Of a stretch of 64,000 bases of DNA, positions 1 through 7,220 are shown in pieces (position 1 is the stretch's first letter; each line of letters opens with the position of its first letter). The notes under the pieces were generated by a model that ran no database searches, was not told the origin of the DNA, and was given only the letters and a program-made list of their open reading frames with translations. Made by a program: the position numbers and the translations under genes. The DNA comes from Streptomyces spectabilis (GTDB taxonomy: Bacteria; Actinomycetota; Actinomycetes; Streptomycetales; Streptomycetaceae): contig NZ_CP023690.1 in NCBI RefSeq assembly GCF_008704795.1, positions 6,086,501-6,150,500 of the forward strand, in the 5' to 3' direction.

Positions 1-1
1 C

Positions 2-622
2 GGGGCGGTGTCGGCCGCGCTCGATGTGCAGACGGGGGGTGGTGAGGTCCTTGCGTCCGCGCCCTCGTTGCCCGCGGTCGCCGTGGCCACGGAGGGGTGG
101 CCGCCGAACGTGGCGAAGGCGACGGCGCTGCTGCACCCGCGCGGCGCGGTCGTCGTGGCCTCGGCCGAGGACGCGCCGCTGCCGTTCGCGGACGGCGCCT
201 TCGACCTCGTCACCAGCCGCCACCCCGTGACGCCGCACTTCGAGGAGATCGCGCGGGTGCTGCGGCCCGGCGGGACGTACTTCGCCCAGCACGTGGGCCC
301 GAGCAGCGTGTTCGAGCTCGTCGAGTACTTCCTGGGGGAGCAGCCGGAGGAGGTCAGGAACGCCCGCGACCCCGAGGGCGAGCGGGCCGCGGCCGAGGCC
401 GCGGGCCTGGACGTGGTGTCGCTGCGCGCCGAGCGGCTGCGGATGGAGTTCTTCGACGTCGGGGCCGTCGTCCACTTCCTGCGGAAGGTGGTGTGGATGG
501 TGCCCGGCTTCACCGTCGACGCGTACCGGACGCGGCTGCGCGAGCTCGACGGGCTGATCCGGGAGGAAGGCCCGTTCGTGGCCCACAGCACCCGGCACCT
601 CTTCGACGCGCGCAAGCGCTGA
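2..622 (+). CDS. SAM-dependent methyltransferase, 5' end missing
   Basis: Class I methyltransferase, expected to move a methyl group from S-adenosylmethionine to an unidentified acceptor in the cytoplasm. The window opens inside the gene: the first visible residues include ALDVQTGGGE, which is motif I of the SAM-binding fold. In this family motif I normally lies some 40-60 residues from the N-terminus, so roughly that much is missing. Downstream the acidic segment LPFADGAFDLV and the turn RVLRPGG complete the fold. A GTG at 8 is in frame but sits inside motif I and is not the true start. The HxlR-type regulator follows 69 bp later on the same strand. The substrate cannot be told from the sequence. 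Confidence 0.85.
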   Translation, partial: GAVSAALDVQTGGGEVLASAPSLPAVAVATEGWPPNVAKATALLHPRGAVVVASAEDAPLPFADGAFDLVTSRHPVTPHFEEIARVLRPGGTYFAQHVGPSSVFELVEYFLGEQPEEVRNARDPEGERAAAEAAGLDVVSLRAERLRMEFFDVGAVVHFLRKVVWMVPGFTVDAYRTRLRELDGLIREEGPFVAHSTRHLFDARKR

Positions 623-691
623 CCACGGGTCGGGCGGTACTGTCGATCCGGTAAGTGTCACAGCGGGCGTACGGGGACGAGGAGTTGGCAC

Positions 692-1066
692 ATGGCTAAG
701 GGCAAGGGGCCGTACCACTGCGGTCTGGACGCGGCCGTGGACGTCGTCGGCGGCAAGTGGAAGCCCCTGATCCTGTGGGCGCTGCACGCGGGCGGCACCC
801 TGCGGTTCGGGGAGCTGCGGCGGCACGTCCCCGGCGTCAGCGAGAAGATGCTGATCCAGCAGCTGCGGGAGATGGAGACGGACGGCATCGTGCACCGCGA
901 GGTCTACCGCGAGGTGCCGCCCAAGGTGGAGTACTCCCTCACCGACCTCGGCCAGTCGCTGAACCAGGCCCTGGGGCCGCTCGGCCTGTGGGGCGACGAG
1001 CACATGGAGCGGCTGGTGGCCAACCAGGAGGCCAAGGCCGCCGCCGCGGTCGCGCGCGGCGCCTGA
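692..1066 (+). CDS. HxlR-family winged-helix transcriptional regulator
   Basis: Small DNA-binding regulator of 124 residues, the usual HxlR length. It opens with the family signature: Cys10 followed by DVVGGKWKPLILWAL, the first helix of the winged helix. The recognition region FGELRRHVPGVSEKMLIQQL and the wing VYREVPPKVEYSLT follow. The single conserved Cys is the residue that senses oxidants or electrophiles in characterised relatives such as HypR and YodB; whether it does so here is inference. GAGGAG lies 8-13 bases before the ATG. The methyltransferase upstream is on the same strand, but target genes are unknown; HxlR proteins often control a neighbouring divergent gene and none is present here. 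Confidence 0.93.
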   Translation: MAKGKGPYHCGLDAAVDVVGGKWKPLILWALHAGGTLRFGELRRHVPGVSEKMLIQQLREMETDGIVHREVYREVPPKVEYSLTDLGQSLNQALGPLGLWGDEHMERLVANQEAKAAAAVARGA

Positions 1067-1129
1067 GCGAGCCGCAGCCCGGCGCCTGAAGCCCGGTGCC
1101 CAGTACGTCAATTCGGGCAATTCGGGGCG

Positions 1130-1250
1130 ACTCCGGTGTGACGCCGGTGCGATGTGCCCGCCGATTCAACATTGTTATCGATTGTTGCGGACACCGGCTC
1201 GATTCGAACGCCGGAGTCACGTAAGTTCAGACCAACGCTAATTCGCGGGC
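1130..1250. other. AT-richer orphan stretch between convergent genes
   Basis: The gap 1067-1339 separates the HxlR gene from the convergent DUF192 gene. It holds a stretch that is clearly poorer in GC than its surroundings (for example AACATTGTTATCGATTGTTG near 1168) and a direct repeat CAATTCGGG near 1110-1130. Such composition usually marks promoters in this genome, yet no gene starts here on either strand. I see no terminator hairpin and no convincing reading frame. Confidence 0.35.
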
Positions 1251-1339
1251 GCAAAGCTGCGCGGGGCGGTGCCGCGCAGTGGAGGGGGCTGCGCGGCCTC
1301 GTGCGCGCCCTTCCCGGGCGCGAGCGCCGCACCGTGCCC

Positions 1340-1702
1340 CTAGGCGCCGTTCCGATCGGGTCCGCCCAGGTCCACCACGAGGCGCACGCCCGCGCGCACC
1401 CCCCACCCCGCCATCGCTCCGGCCTCCGCCTCCACCACCCGCCGGGCCCGCAGCCGGGGCAGGCCCACACGGCCCGGCCGCATCGTCCGCACGGCGAGGA
1501 CACGGGACCCCCGGTCCAGGTACGCCACGTCCACCGCGAACCGCATCCCCAGCGTGTGCACGGCACTCGTCCGCGGCAGCAGCAGGGCGCCGCGGACGCC
1601 GTCGCGGCCGAGCAGCCCGCGCCGCCGCGCGCGGGGGGAGTCCGCCACTTCGAGGGGGACCACCACCGGGCGCCCGGCGCCCGGCACCGTCAAGGTCGCC
1701 AT
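1340..1702 (-). CDS. DUF192 family protein
   Basis: Conserved 120-residue protein of the DUF192 family, a small beta-rich fold of unknown biochemical role, often secreted in other bacteria. No signal peptide is visible here, so the protein is probably cytoplasmic. Family hallmarks seen are the RRRGLLGRDGV segment near residues 27-37, TLGMRFAVDVAYLD around 51-64, and the C-terminal EAEAGAMAGWGVRAGV. A TAGCGT box ends six bases before the ATG (plus-strand 1709-1714), predicting a leaderless mRNA and supporting this start. It stands alone on its strand between the HxlR gene and the aldo/keto reductase. I can assign family but not function. Confidence 0.85.
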   Translation of the reverse strand: MATLTVPGAGRPVVVPLEVADSPRARRRGLLGRDGVRGALLLPRTSAVHTLGMRFAVDVAYLDRGSRVLAVRTMRPGRVGLPRLRARRVVEAEAGAMAGWGVRAGVRLVVDLGGPDRNGA

Positions 1703-1889
1703 GGCGCGACGCTAGCGCTCCCCGCGTCAAGCGCGCGCCCCGCCCCCGCGTCACCCTTCGGGGCTACCGCCTCCGGGCGCTCGGATCTGGCCGCGAGGGC
1801 CGGAATCCGGTGGGGGGTGGGGGCCACGGAGTCGCCGGGCGGTCTCGGAGAGTAGTTGTGGCACGCCGATGCACCGCGAAGCACTTACG

Positions 1890-1958
1890 AAGGGTTATGG
1901 TGGAAACCCCCCCTCGGGCCGGTCCGTCTCCCCCCCCACGGACCGGCCCGTTTCTTTT
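1890..1958 (+). ncRNA. Candidate small RNA ending in an orphan intrinsic terminator
   Basis: The plus strand shows a small hairpin (GGGTT near 1892 pairing with AACCC near 1905), then a 12-bp perfect stem and a T-rich tail TTTCTTTT at 1951-1958, an arrangement typical of a short RNA with a Rho-independent end. No plus-strand gene lies within 800 bp upstream, so this orientation of the terminator has no known client. No clear -35/-10 pair is visible, so existence and start are speculative. Confidence 0.25.
1916..1949. terminator. Strong hairpin terminator downstream of the aldo/keto reductase gene
   Basis: Arms GGGCCGGTCCGT (1916-1927) and ACGGACCGGCCC (1938-1949) pair perfectly over 12 bp with a 10-base C-rich loop. 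It lies 32 bp past the stop codon of the minus-strand reductase gene, so it should end that transcript. On the plus strand it is followed by a T-rich run, so it works in both directions. Confidence 0.85.
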
Positions 1959-1980
1959 GGCCGCGCCGCGGCCGTCCGGC

Positions 1981-3018
1981 TCAGCTCCGTCCGGCCCAGA
2001 TGTTCGTCCCCGGCGTCGACACCGCGAAGGTGTCGATCTCCGCGAGCTCCGCCTCCGTGAGCTTCGGCCCGGACAGGGCCGCCACGTTCTCCTCCAGCTG
2101 CCGCACGCTGGACGCGCCGATGAGCGCCGACGTCATGCGCTCGTCCCGGAGCACCCAGTTCAGCGCCAGTTGCGCGAGCGACTGACCGCGCCGCGCCGCG
2201 ATGCCGTTCAGGCCATTGAGACGGCGTACGACCTCGTCGCTGAGGAGCCCGGGGTCGAGCGACTTGCCCTGGGTCGCGCGCGAGCCCTCGGGGATGCCCT
2301 TCAGATACTTGTCGGTCAGCAGGCCCTGCGCGAGCGGGACGAAGGAGATGCAGCCCATGCCCTCCGCCTCCAGGGTGTCGAGGAGGCCGTCGTCCTCGGT
2401 CCAGCGGTTGATCATCGAGTACGAGGGCTGGTGGATGAGGGGACGGACCCCCATCTCGCGCAGCAGCCGCGCGGCCTCCGCCGTCTGCTCGCTGTTGTAG
2501 GAGGAGACGCCGACGTACAGCGCCTTGCCCTGCTGGACCGCGGACGCGAGCGCGCCCATGGTCTCCTCCAGCGGGGTGTCCGGGTCGAAGCGGTGCGAGT
2601 AGAAGACGTCGACGTAGTCCAGGCCCATGCGCTTCAGCGAGGCGTCGAGCGACGACAGCAGGTACTTGCGGGAGCCCCACTCGCCGTACGGGCCCGGGTG
2701 CATGAGGTAGCCCGCCTTGGTCGAGACGACCAGCTCGTCCCGGTAGGGGGCGAAGTCCTGGGCGAACAGCTTGCCGAAGTTCAGCTCCGCGCTGCCGGGC
2801 GGCGGACCGTAGTTGTTCGCCAGGTCGAAGTGGGTGACGCCCAGGTCGAAGGCGCGGCGCAGGATCGCGCGCTGGGAGTCGAGGGTGCGGTCGTCGCCGA
2901 AGTTGTGCCAGAGGCCGAGCGAGACGGCCGGGAGCCGCAGGCCGCTCCTGCCGGTGCGGCGGTACTCCATCGCGTCGTAGCGGTCGGGGGCGGGGCGGTA
3001 GGCGGAGATGTCGTTCAT
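1981..3018 (-). CDS. Aldo/keto reductase, YghZ/AKR14-like
   Basis: NADPH-dependent reductase of aldehydes, 345 residues, a TIM-barrel aldo/keto reductase. Closest by feel to E. coli YghZ (L-glyceraldehyde 3-phosphate reductase) because of the long N-terminal segment MEYRRTGRSGLRLPAVSLGL and the WTEDDGLLDTLEAEG segment. The catalytic tetrad is visible: Asp65 and Tyr70 (HFDLANNYG), Lys101 (VSTKAGY) and His142 (YSHRFD). The NADPH-site loop ALIGASSVRQLEEN is near the C-terminus. Monocistronic on the minus strand, with a strong terminator downstream. The physiological substrate is not known; methylglyoxal detoxification is a family-based guess. Confidence 0.93.
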   Translation of the reverse strand: MNDISAYRPAPDRYDAMEYRRTGRSGLRLPAVSLGLWHNFGDDRTLDSQRAILRRAFDLGVTHFDLANNYGPPPGSAELNFGKLFAQDFAPYRDELVVSTKAGYLMHPGPYGEWGSRKYLLSSLDASLKRMGLDYVDVFYSHRFDPDTPLEETMGALASAVQQGKALYVGVSSYNSEQTAEAARLLREMGVRPLIHQPSYSMINRWTEDDGLLDTLEAEGMGCISFVPLAQGLLTDKYLKGIPEGSRATQGKSLDPGLLSDEVVRRLNGLNGIAARRGQSLAQLALNWVLRDERMTSALIGASSVRQLEENVAALSGPKLTEAELAEIDTFAVSTPGTNIWAGRS

Positions 3019-3102
3019 GAAACGAAGCTACGCCACTGCGTTCGGCTTGGGCGGCTCTGCGGGTGGGGCCCCCTCTTCCTCCCTCCCGCCCGCCCCTTCA
3101 AT

Positions 3103-3264
3103 CGGCCTGCGGCCTCGTCCTCAATCGCCGGACGGGCTCGGATGGGCCTGCGGGCCTCGCATCGCCTGACCGGCTCGGATCGGCCTGCGGCCTTGTCCTC
3201 AATCGCCGGACGGGCTCGGATGGGCCTGCGGTCTCGTCTTCCTCGATTGCCGGACGGGCTCGGA
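3103..3264. repeat. Four tandem degenerate copies of dispersed repeat R1
   Basis: The gene-free gap 3019-3449 carries about four head-to-tail copies of a roughly 40-bp unit: 3103-3142, 3145-3180 (degenerate), 3181-3221 and 3223-3264. Each contains a version of CCTCAATCGCCGGACGGGCT preceded by GGCCTGCGGC and followed by CGGATGGG. The same core recurs singly or in pairs near 8.9, 23.2, 37.3 and 63.0 kb. The upstream flank (CTTCCTCCCGCC, near 3076) also recurs near 62.9 kb. Apart from the prenyltransferase ribosome-binding site I see nothing else in this gap. Confidence 0.85.
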
Positions 3265-3449
3265 TGGGCCTGCGGCCCCAACGCCCGTGCCGCGCGCCCC
3301 GCTTTCTCCCGTCCGGGGCGGCACCCGGGCCGAGGGACCGCCCGCGCAGCGGTACCCTTTCGGCTTCGGGGACTGCTGTCGGGCCCCAGGACCCCCCGGC
3401 CGGTCGGCCCCCCGGGGCAGCGGCTGACTTTCGTGAGAGGTGGAATCTC

Positions 3450-4211
3450 GTGAGCTTGCGCGACCTGGTGTACCGGCTGTACGCACACCGGGTGGAGGGC
3501 CGCCTCGATCACGCGCAGGTGCCCAAGCACATCGGCGTCATCCTCGACGGCAACCGCCGCTGGGCGAAGGCCTCCGGCGGCACCACCGAGCAGGGCCACC
3601 AGGCGGGCGCGTACAAGATCGAGGAGTTCCTCGGCTGGTGCGCCGAGACCGACGTCGAGGTCGTCACGCTGTGGATGCTGTCCACGGACAACCTCGACCG
3701 CCCCGAAGAGGAGCTCGTCCCGCTCGTCGGCATCATCGAGGAGACGGTCCGCAGCCTCGCGGCCGACGGCCGCTGGCGCGTGCACCACGTGGGGACCCCC
3801 GACCTGCTCCCGGGCCGCACCCAGCGGGTCCTGAAGGAGGCCGAGCAGGCCACCGACACCAACAAGGGGATACTCGTCAACGTCGCGGTCGGCTACGGCG
3901 GCCGCCAGGAGATCGCCGACGCCGTCCGCTCCCTGCTGCTCGACCACGCCGAGCGCGGCACCTCCATCGAGGACATCGCCGACAGCGTCGACGTCGAGCA
4001 GATCTCCAAGCACCTCTACACCAGCGGCCAGCCGGACCCCGACCTGGTGATCCGGACGAGTGGTGAACAGCGCCTGTCCGGCTTCATGCTCTGGCAGTCC
4101 GCTCACTCCGAGTACTACTTCTGCGAAGTCTTCTGGCCGGCGTTCCGGAAGGTGGACTTCCTGCGTGCGCTGCGTGATTACGCCGCGCGGCACCGCCGTT
4201 ACGGTGGATGA
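3450..4211 (+). CDS. Short-chain cis-prenyltransferase (UppS / Z-FPP synthase family)
   Basis: Condenses isopentenyl diphosphate onto an allylic diphosphate in cis geometry to make a polyprenyl diphosphate for cell-wall lipid carriers. The GTG at 3450 gives 253 residues, normal for the family, and is preceded by GAGAGGTGG; the same frame is open further upstream only because of the repeats. Motifs: catalytic Asp33 in HIGVILDGNRRWAK, TLWMLSTDNLDRP, VNVAVGYGGRQE and the C-terminal RTSGEQRLSGFMLWQ that binds the homoallylic substrate. It resembles M. tuberculosis Rv1086 (short Z,E-farnesyl diphosphate synthase) and, as there, lies close to phoH. I therefore favour short-chain synthase over true undecaprenyl synthase, but chain length is not readable from sequence alone. 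Confidence 0.9.
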   Translation: MSLRDLVYRLYAHRVEGRLDHAQVPKHIGVILDGNRRWAKASGGTTEQGHQAGAYKIEEFLGWCAETDVEVVTLWMLSTDNLDRPEEELVPLVGIIEETVRSLAADGRWRVHHVGTPDLLPGRTQRVLKEAEQATDTNKGILVNVAVGYGGRQEIADAVRSLLLDHAERGTSIEDIADSVDVEQISKHLYTSGQPDPDLVIRTSGEQRLSGFMLWQSAHSEYYFCEVFWPAFRKVDFLRALRDYAARHRRYGG

Positions 4212-4508
4212 CGAACCGGGTGGACTGAGGACTCGGTAACCGGGAGTTAACCAACGCGCCGTCATATGCCATGGCATGGCTGCGCTTGTTCGAGGGAATA
4301 AGCCCTCCAGGTCGGTGTCCGATTCACGGGCGCCGTATCTCAGCGGACGGCACGGGGCCGTCCGCCCGGGAGGCCCTTTGCGCCAGGACGACCGCGCGGT
4401 GAGCGCGGACGACACGGAGGGCCGGTGCCCGGCCCGCGCATGGGGGCCGCACACCGGCCCAGTTCCCTCCGTCGCTCCCCGACCTCATCCGAGGGGGTAC
4501 GTCCTTCC
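4212..4508. other. Gap between the prenyltransferase and phoH genes
   Basis: About 300 bp with no convincing gene. It holds a 10-bp palindrome TGCCATGGCA near 4268 and an open frame from 4276 that overlaps the phoH start and looks like non-coding shadow. No terminator is visible, so the two flanking plus-strand genes could be partly co-transcribed. Confidence 0.5.
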
Positions 4509-5831
4509 GTGGTGACCAGCACGAAGCGCCAGCAAGGCCGGCGCACCTATGTTCTCGACACCAGCGTCCTGCTCGCCGACCCGAACGCGCTCGCGCGTTT
4601 CGACGAGCACGAAGTGGTGCTGCCGATCGTCGTAGTGACGGAGCTAGAGGCCAAGCGCCACCATCCCGAGCTCGGCTACTTCGCCCGGCAGGCCCTGCGC
4701 CTGCTCGACGACTTCCGCATCAGGTACGGGCGCCTGGACGCGCCCATCCCGATCGGCAGCCTGGACGGGACCCTGCGCGTCGAGCTCAACCACTCCGACC
4801 CCGGCGTGCTCCCCGCCGGTTACCGCCTGGGCGACAACGACTCGCGCATCCTCGCCGTGGCCCGCAACCTCCAGGCCGAGGGGTACGACGTCACCGTCGT
4901 ATCGAAGGACCTGCCGCTGCGGATCAAGGCGTCCTCCGTCGGCCTCCTCGCCGAGGAGTACCGGGCGGAGCTCGCCATCACGGACTCCTCCGGCTGGACC
5001 GGCATGTCCGAACTGACCCTCTCGGGCGAGCAGGTCGACCTCCTCTACGAGACGGAGACGCTGTACGTCCCGGAGGCGTCCGAGCTGCCCGTGCACACCG
5101 GTCTGACCATCCAGTCCGAGCGCGGCAAGGCGCTCGGCCGGGTCACGGCCGAGGGCAATGTGCGCCTGGTCCGCGGCGACCGCGAGGCCTTCGGCCTCAA
5201 GGGCCGCAGCGCCGAGCAGCGCGTCGCACTCGACCTGCTCCTCGCCCCGGACGTCGGCATCGTCTCGATGGGCGGCCGCGCGGGCACCGGCAAGTCCGCG
5301 CTCGCGCTCTGCGCGGGCCTGGAAGCCGTCCTGGAGCGGCGCCAGCACCAGAAGGTGATGGTCTTCCGGCCGCTGTACGCGGTGGGCGGGCAGGAGCTCG
5401 GCTATCTGCCCGGCACCGAGGCCGAGAAGATGGGGCCCTGGGCGCAGGCCGTCTTCGACACGCTCGGCTCGGTCGCGAGCAAGGAGGTCATCGAGGAGGT
5501 GTCGGCGCGGGGCATGCTGGAGGTCCTGCCGCTCACGCACATCCGCGGCCGCTCCCTCCACGACGCGTTCGTCATCGTGGACGAGGCCCAGTCCCTGGAG
5601 CGGAACGTCCTCCTGACGGTCCTGTCCCGGATCGGCGCGAACTCCCGCGTCGTCCTGACCCACGACGTCGCCCAGCGCGACAACCTCCGGGTCGGGCGGT
5701 ACGACGGAGTGGTCGCCGTCATCGAGAAGCTGAAGGGGCATCCGCTCTTCGCCCATGTGACGCTCACGCGCTCGGAGCGCTCGCAGATCGCGGCCCTGGT
5801 GACCGAGATGCTGGAGGACAGCCAGATCTGA
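4509..5831 (+). CDS. phoH: PhoH2-type protein: PIN nuclease domain fused to PhoH ATPase
   Basis: Cytoplasmic fusion of an RNA-cleaving PIN domain and an ATP-dependent PhoH helicase-like domain, the PhoH2 architecture characterised in mycobacteria as an RNA helicase/ribonuclease. PIN residues: [13 protein letters not shown] with its metal-binding Asp, ELEAKR, and [10 protein letters not shown] (residues about 14-150). The PhoH half shows Walker A GRAGTGKS with Lys near residue 262 and Walker B FVIVDEAQ. Tandem GTG codons at 4509/4512 give 440 residues, the usual Streptomyces length, with GAGGGGG about 11 bases upstream; an ATG at 4425 is in frame but poorly supported. No separate antitoxin gene precedes it. 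A perfect terminator follows. Confidence 0.93.
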   Translation: MVTSTKRQQGRRTYVLDTSVLLADPNALARFDEHEVVLPIVVVTELEAKRHHPELGYFARQALRLLDDFRIRYGRLDAPIPIGSLDGTLRVELNHSDPGVLPAGYRLGDNDSRILAVARNLQAEGYDVTVVSKDLPLRIKASSVGLLAEEYRAELAITDSSGWTGMSELTLSGEQVDLLYETETLYVPEASELPVHTGLTIQSERGKALGRVTAEGNVRLVRGDREAFGLKGRSAEQRVALDLLLAPDVGIVSMGGRAGTGKSALALCAGLEAVLERRQHQKVMVFRPLYAVGGQELGYLPGTEAEKMGPWAQAVFDTLGSVASKEVIEEVSARGMLEVLPLTHIRGRSLHDAFVIVDEAQSLERNVLLTVLSRIGANSRVVLTHDVAQRDNLRVGRYDGVVAVIEKLKGHPLFAHVTLTRSERSQIAALVTEMLEDSQI

Positions 5832-5888
5832 GCGGCCCGACAGGTCCGGCCGTTTCGTCCGAAGTCCGCCCGAAGTTCGTCCGAAGCG

Positions 5889-5926
5889 CGAAAATCCCCC
5901 GTTCCGCACGGAACGGGGGATTTTCG
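5889..5926. terminator. Perfect 17-bp hairpin terminator after phoH
   Basis: Arms CGAAAATCCCCCGTTCC (5889-5905) and GGAACGGGGGATTTTCG (5910-5926) pair without mismatch around a 4-base loop. The arms bring an A-run and a T-run to either side, so the element should terminate in both directions. It lies 58 bp after the phoH stop. Confidence 0.92.
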
Positions 5927-6346
5927 TGGTTCAGGACTGAGGTGAGGTCAATTGCCCCTGGGGCAGCGGCGATCGGCCGCGACCGATGAAGCGGAAGAGC
6001 CTAGTGGGGTGTCGCCCCCGTGCGTCTGTGTTTCCGTAAAACTGCTGGGACAAACGGGATGTGAGCTTTCACACGCAACTCGGAATTGCCTCCCGGCATC
6101 CCGCTACGGCAGAGTCTGGGTCCTGTCAGGCCCCGCATACGGCACTCCTGTACCCCCAGCGGTACGGAACAACAGAACTTCATAGTGGTAGCCGTATGCC
6201 GCCCGAAGCACCACGCGGCGCTCCCGCCACGGGAGTTGTCCACCGGGCCCGCGCCTCCCGTGACCGATCAGCAAGCGGAGGCCAGCGTCAGGGGCACGAT
6301 TGCGTCCGCGAGGTCACCTATGCGGGCGATGCTGGAAGGAAACCGT
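5927..6346 (+). other. Long leader region upstream of the secreted transglycosylase gene
   Basis: About 420 bp without a gene. Muralytic genes in Streptomyces often carry long structured leaders, and the length here would allow one, but I do not see the conserved GCCGAA and GGGGTGAATC elements expected of a c-di-AMP (ydaO) riboswitch. A short palindrome TTGCCCCTGGGGCA lies near 5951. The sequence GGAAC near 6165 could be an ECF-type -35 element, without a convincing -10. Function unassigned. Confidence 0.4.
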
Positions 6347-7087
6347 GTGAGCCGGATCTCGGTCCGGGGATTCGCGGTGGCGTCGGCCACCGCGGTCACC
6401 ACCGTAGGCGCCGTCGTGGGTGTTGCCTCGGGCGACACCCAGTCCTCGAACTCGAACGACCTCGAGGCGACGGCCAGCGACTCGACTCTCCTCGCAGACA
6501 TCCCCGCAGGCGAGCAGGCCCAGGTGCAGACCACTTCGGTGGCGCAGCAGGCCGACGCCCAGGCGATGGCCGCCGACTCGGCCGCGAAGAAGTCCGCCGC
6601 TGAGGCCGCCCGCGTCCAGGCCGCCAAGAACGCCGTCGCCAAGCAGAAGGCGGCGAAGCAGGCGGAAGCGGACAAGAAGGCCGCCGCCAAGGAAGCCGCG
6701 GAGAAGAAGAAGCAGCAGGAGAAGGAGCGCCTGGAGAACAAGGCGAGCCGTTCCTCCTCGCGCGATGCCTCCGACTTCGCCCCGCAGAGCTCCTACACGG
6801 TGGCCCAGGTCCAGGCGATGGCCCGGCAGATGGTCCCCGCGGGCCAGTTCCAGTGCTTCAGCAACATCGTGAACCACGAGTCCACGTGGAACTACCGCGC
6901 CACCAACGCCTCCTCCGGCGCCTACGGCCTGGTCCAGGCACTGCCCGGCACCAAGATGGCCTCGGCGGGCGCAGACTGGCGCACCAATCCGGCCACGCAG
7001 ATCAAGTGGGGCCTCAACTACATGAACGACCGCTACGGCAGCCCGTGCGGAGCCTGGAGCTTCTGGCAGGCGAACAACTGGTACTGA
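6347..7087 (+). CDS. Secreted transglycosylase SLT-like cell-wall protein
   Basis: Exported protein of 246 residues with a lysozyme-like SLT domain at the C-terminus, expected to cut or bind peptidoglycan outside the membrane. The GTG at 6347 is chosen because GGAAGGA lies 6-12 bases upstream and the product begins VSRISVRGFAVASATAVTTV, a typical Streptomyces signal segment; an open frame reaches back to 6086 but looks non-coding. After the signal comes a highly charged Ala/Lys/Glu-rich coiled-coil region (residues about 75-130), probably a wall-spanning stalk. The C-terminal part shows NHESTWNYRATNASSGAYGLVQ with the catalytic Glu of the fold, and ends GAWSFWQANNWY. A small hairpin TGAGCG-ATCA-CGCTCA overlaps the stop codon. 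Confidence 0.88.
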   Translation: MSRISVRGFAVASATAVTTVGAVVGVASGDTQSSNSNDLEATASDSTLLADIPAGEQAQVQTTSVAQQADAQAMAADSAAKKSAAEAARVQAAKNAVAKQKAAKQAEADKKAAAKEAAEKKKQQEKERLENKASRSSSRDASDFAPQSSYTVAQVQAMARQMVPAGQFQCFSNIVNHESTWNYRATNASSGAYGLVQALPGTKMASAGADWRTNPATQIKWGLNYMNDRYGSPCGAWSFWQANNWY

Positions 7088-7220
7088 GCGATCACGCTCA
7101 ACCTGGCGCGGCCCCTCATCGTCCTACGGTGGGGGGCTTCGCCATGTACGGTCGGTTCGAACGCCCCAGCGGGACGACCGGGGGCTCCGGTGGGGCAAGG
7201 CGGGGGGAAGAGGACGGATC

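Noticed and set aside
1190..1215. tRNA-like T-loop sequence GATTCGAAC in the gap after the HxlR gene
   Set aside because: The flanking bases cannot form the five-base T stem and no acceptor or anticodon arms are found on either strand.
3103..3264. Insertion sequence or transposon remnant
   Set aside because: The repeats have no terminal inverted repeats, no target duplication and no transposase fragment in any frame.
4276..4515. 79-codon frame between the prenyltransferase and phoH genes
   Set aside because: No ribosome-binding site, random-looking Pro/Arg/Gly composition, and it overlaps the phoH start.
4509..5831. Toxin-antitoxin operon with an antitoxin gene before phoH
   Set aside because: Mycobacterial PhoH2 has been described with an upstream antitoxin, but the 297 bp ahead of this gene has no convincing small gene.
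5942..6346. Possible c-di-AMP (ydaO-type) riboswitch ahead of the transglycosylase gene
   Set aside because: The conserved GCCGAA and GGGGTGAATC-like segments are not seen in the expected order.
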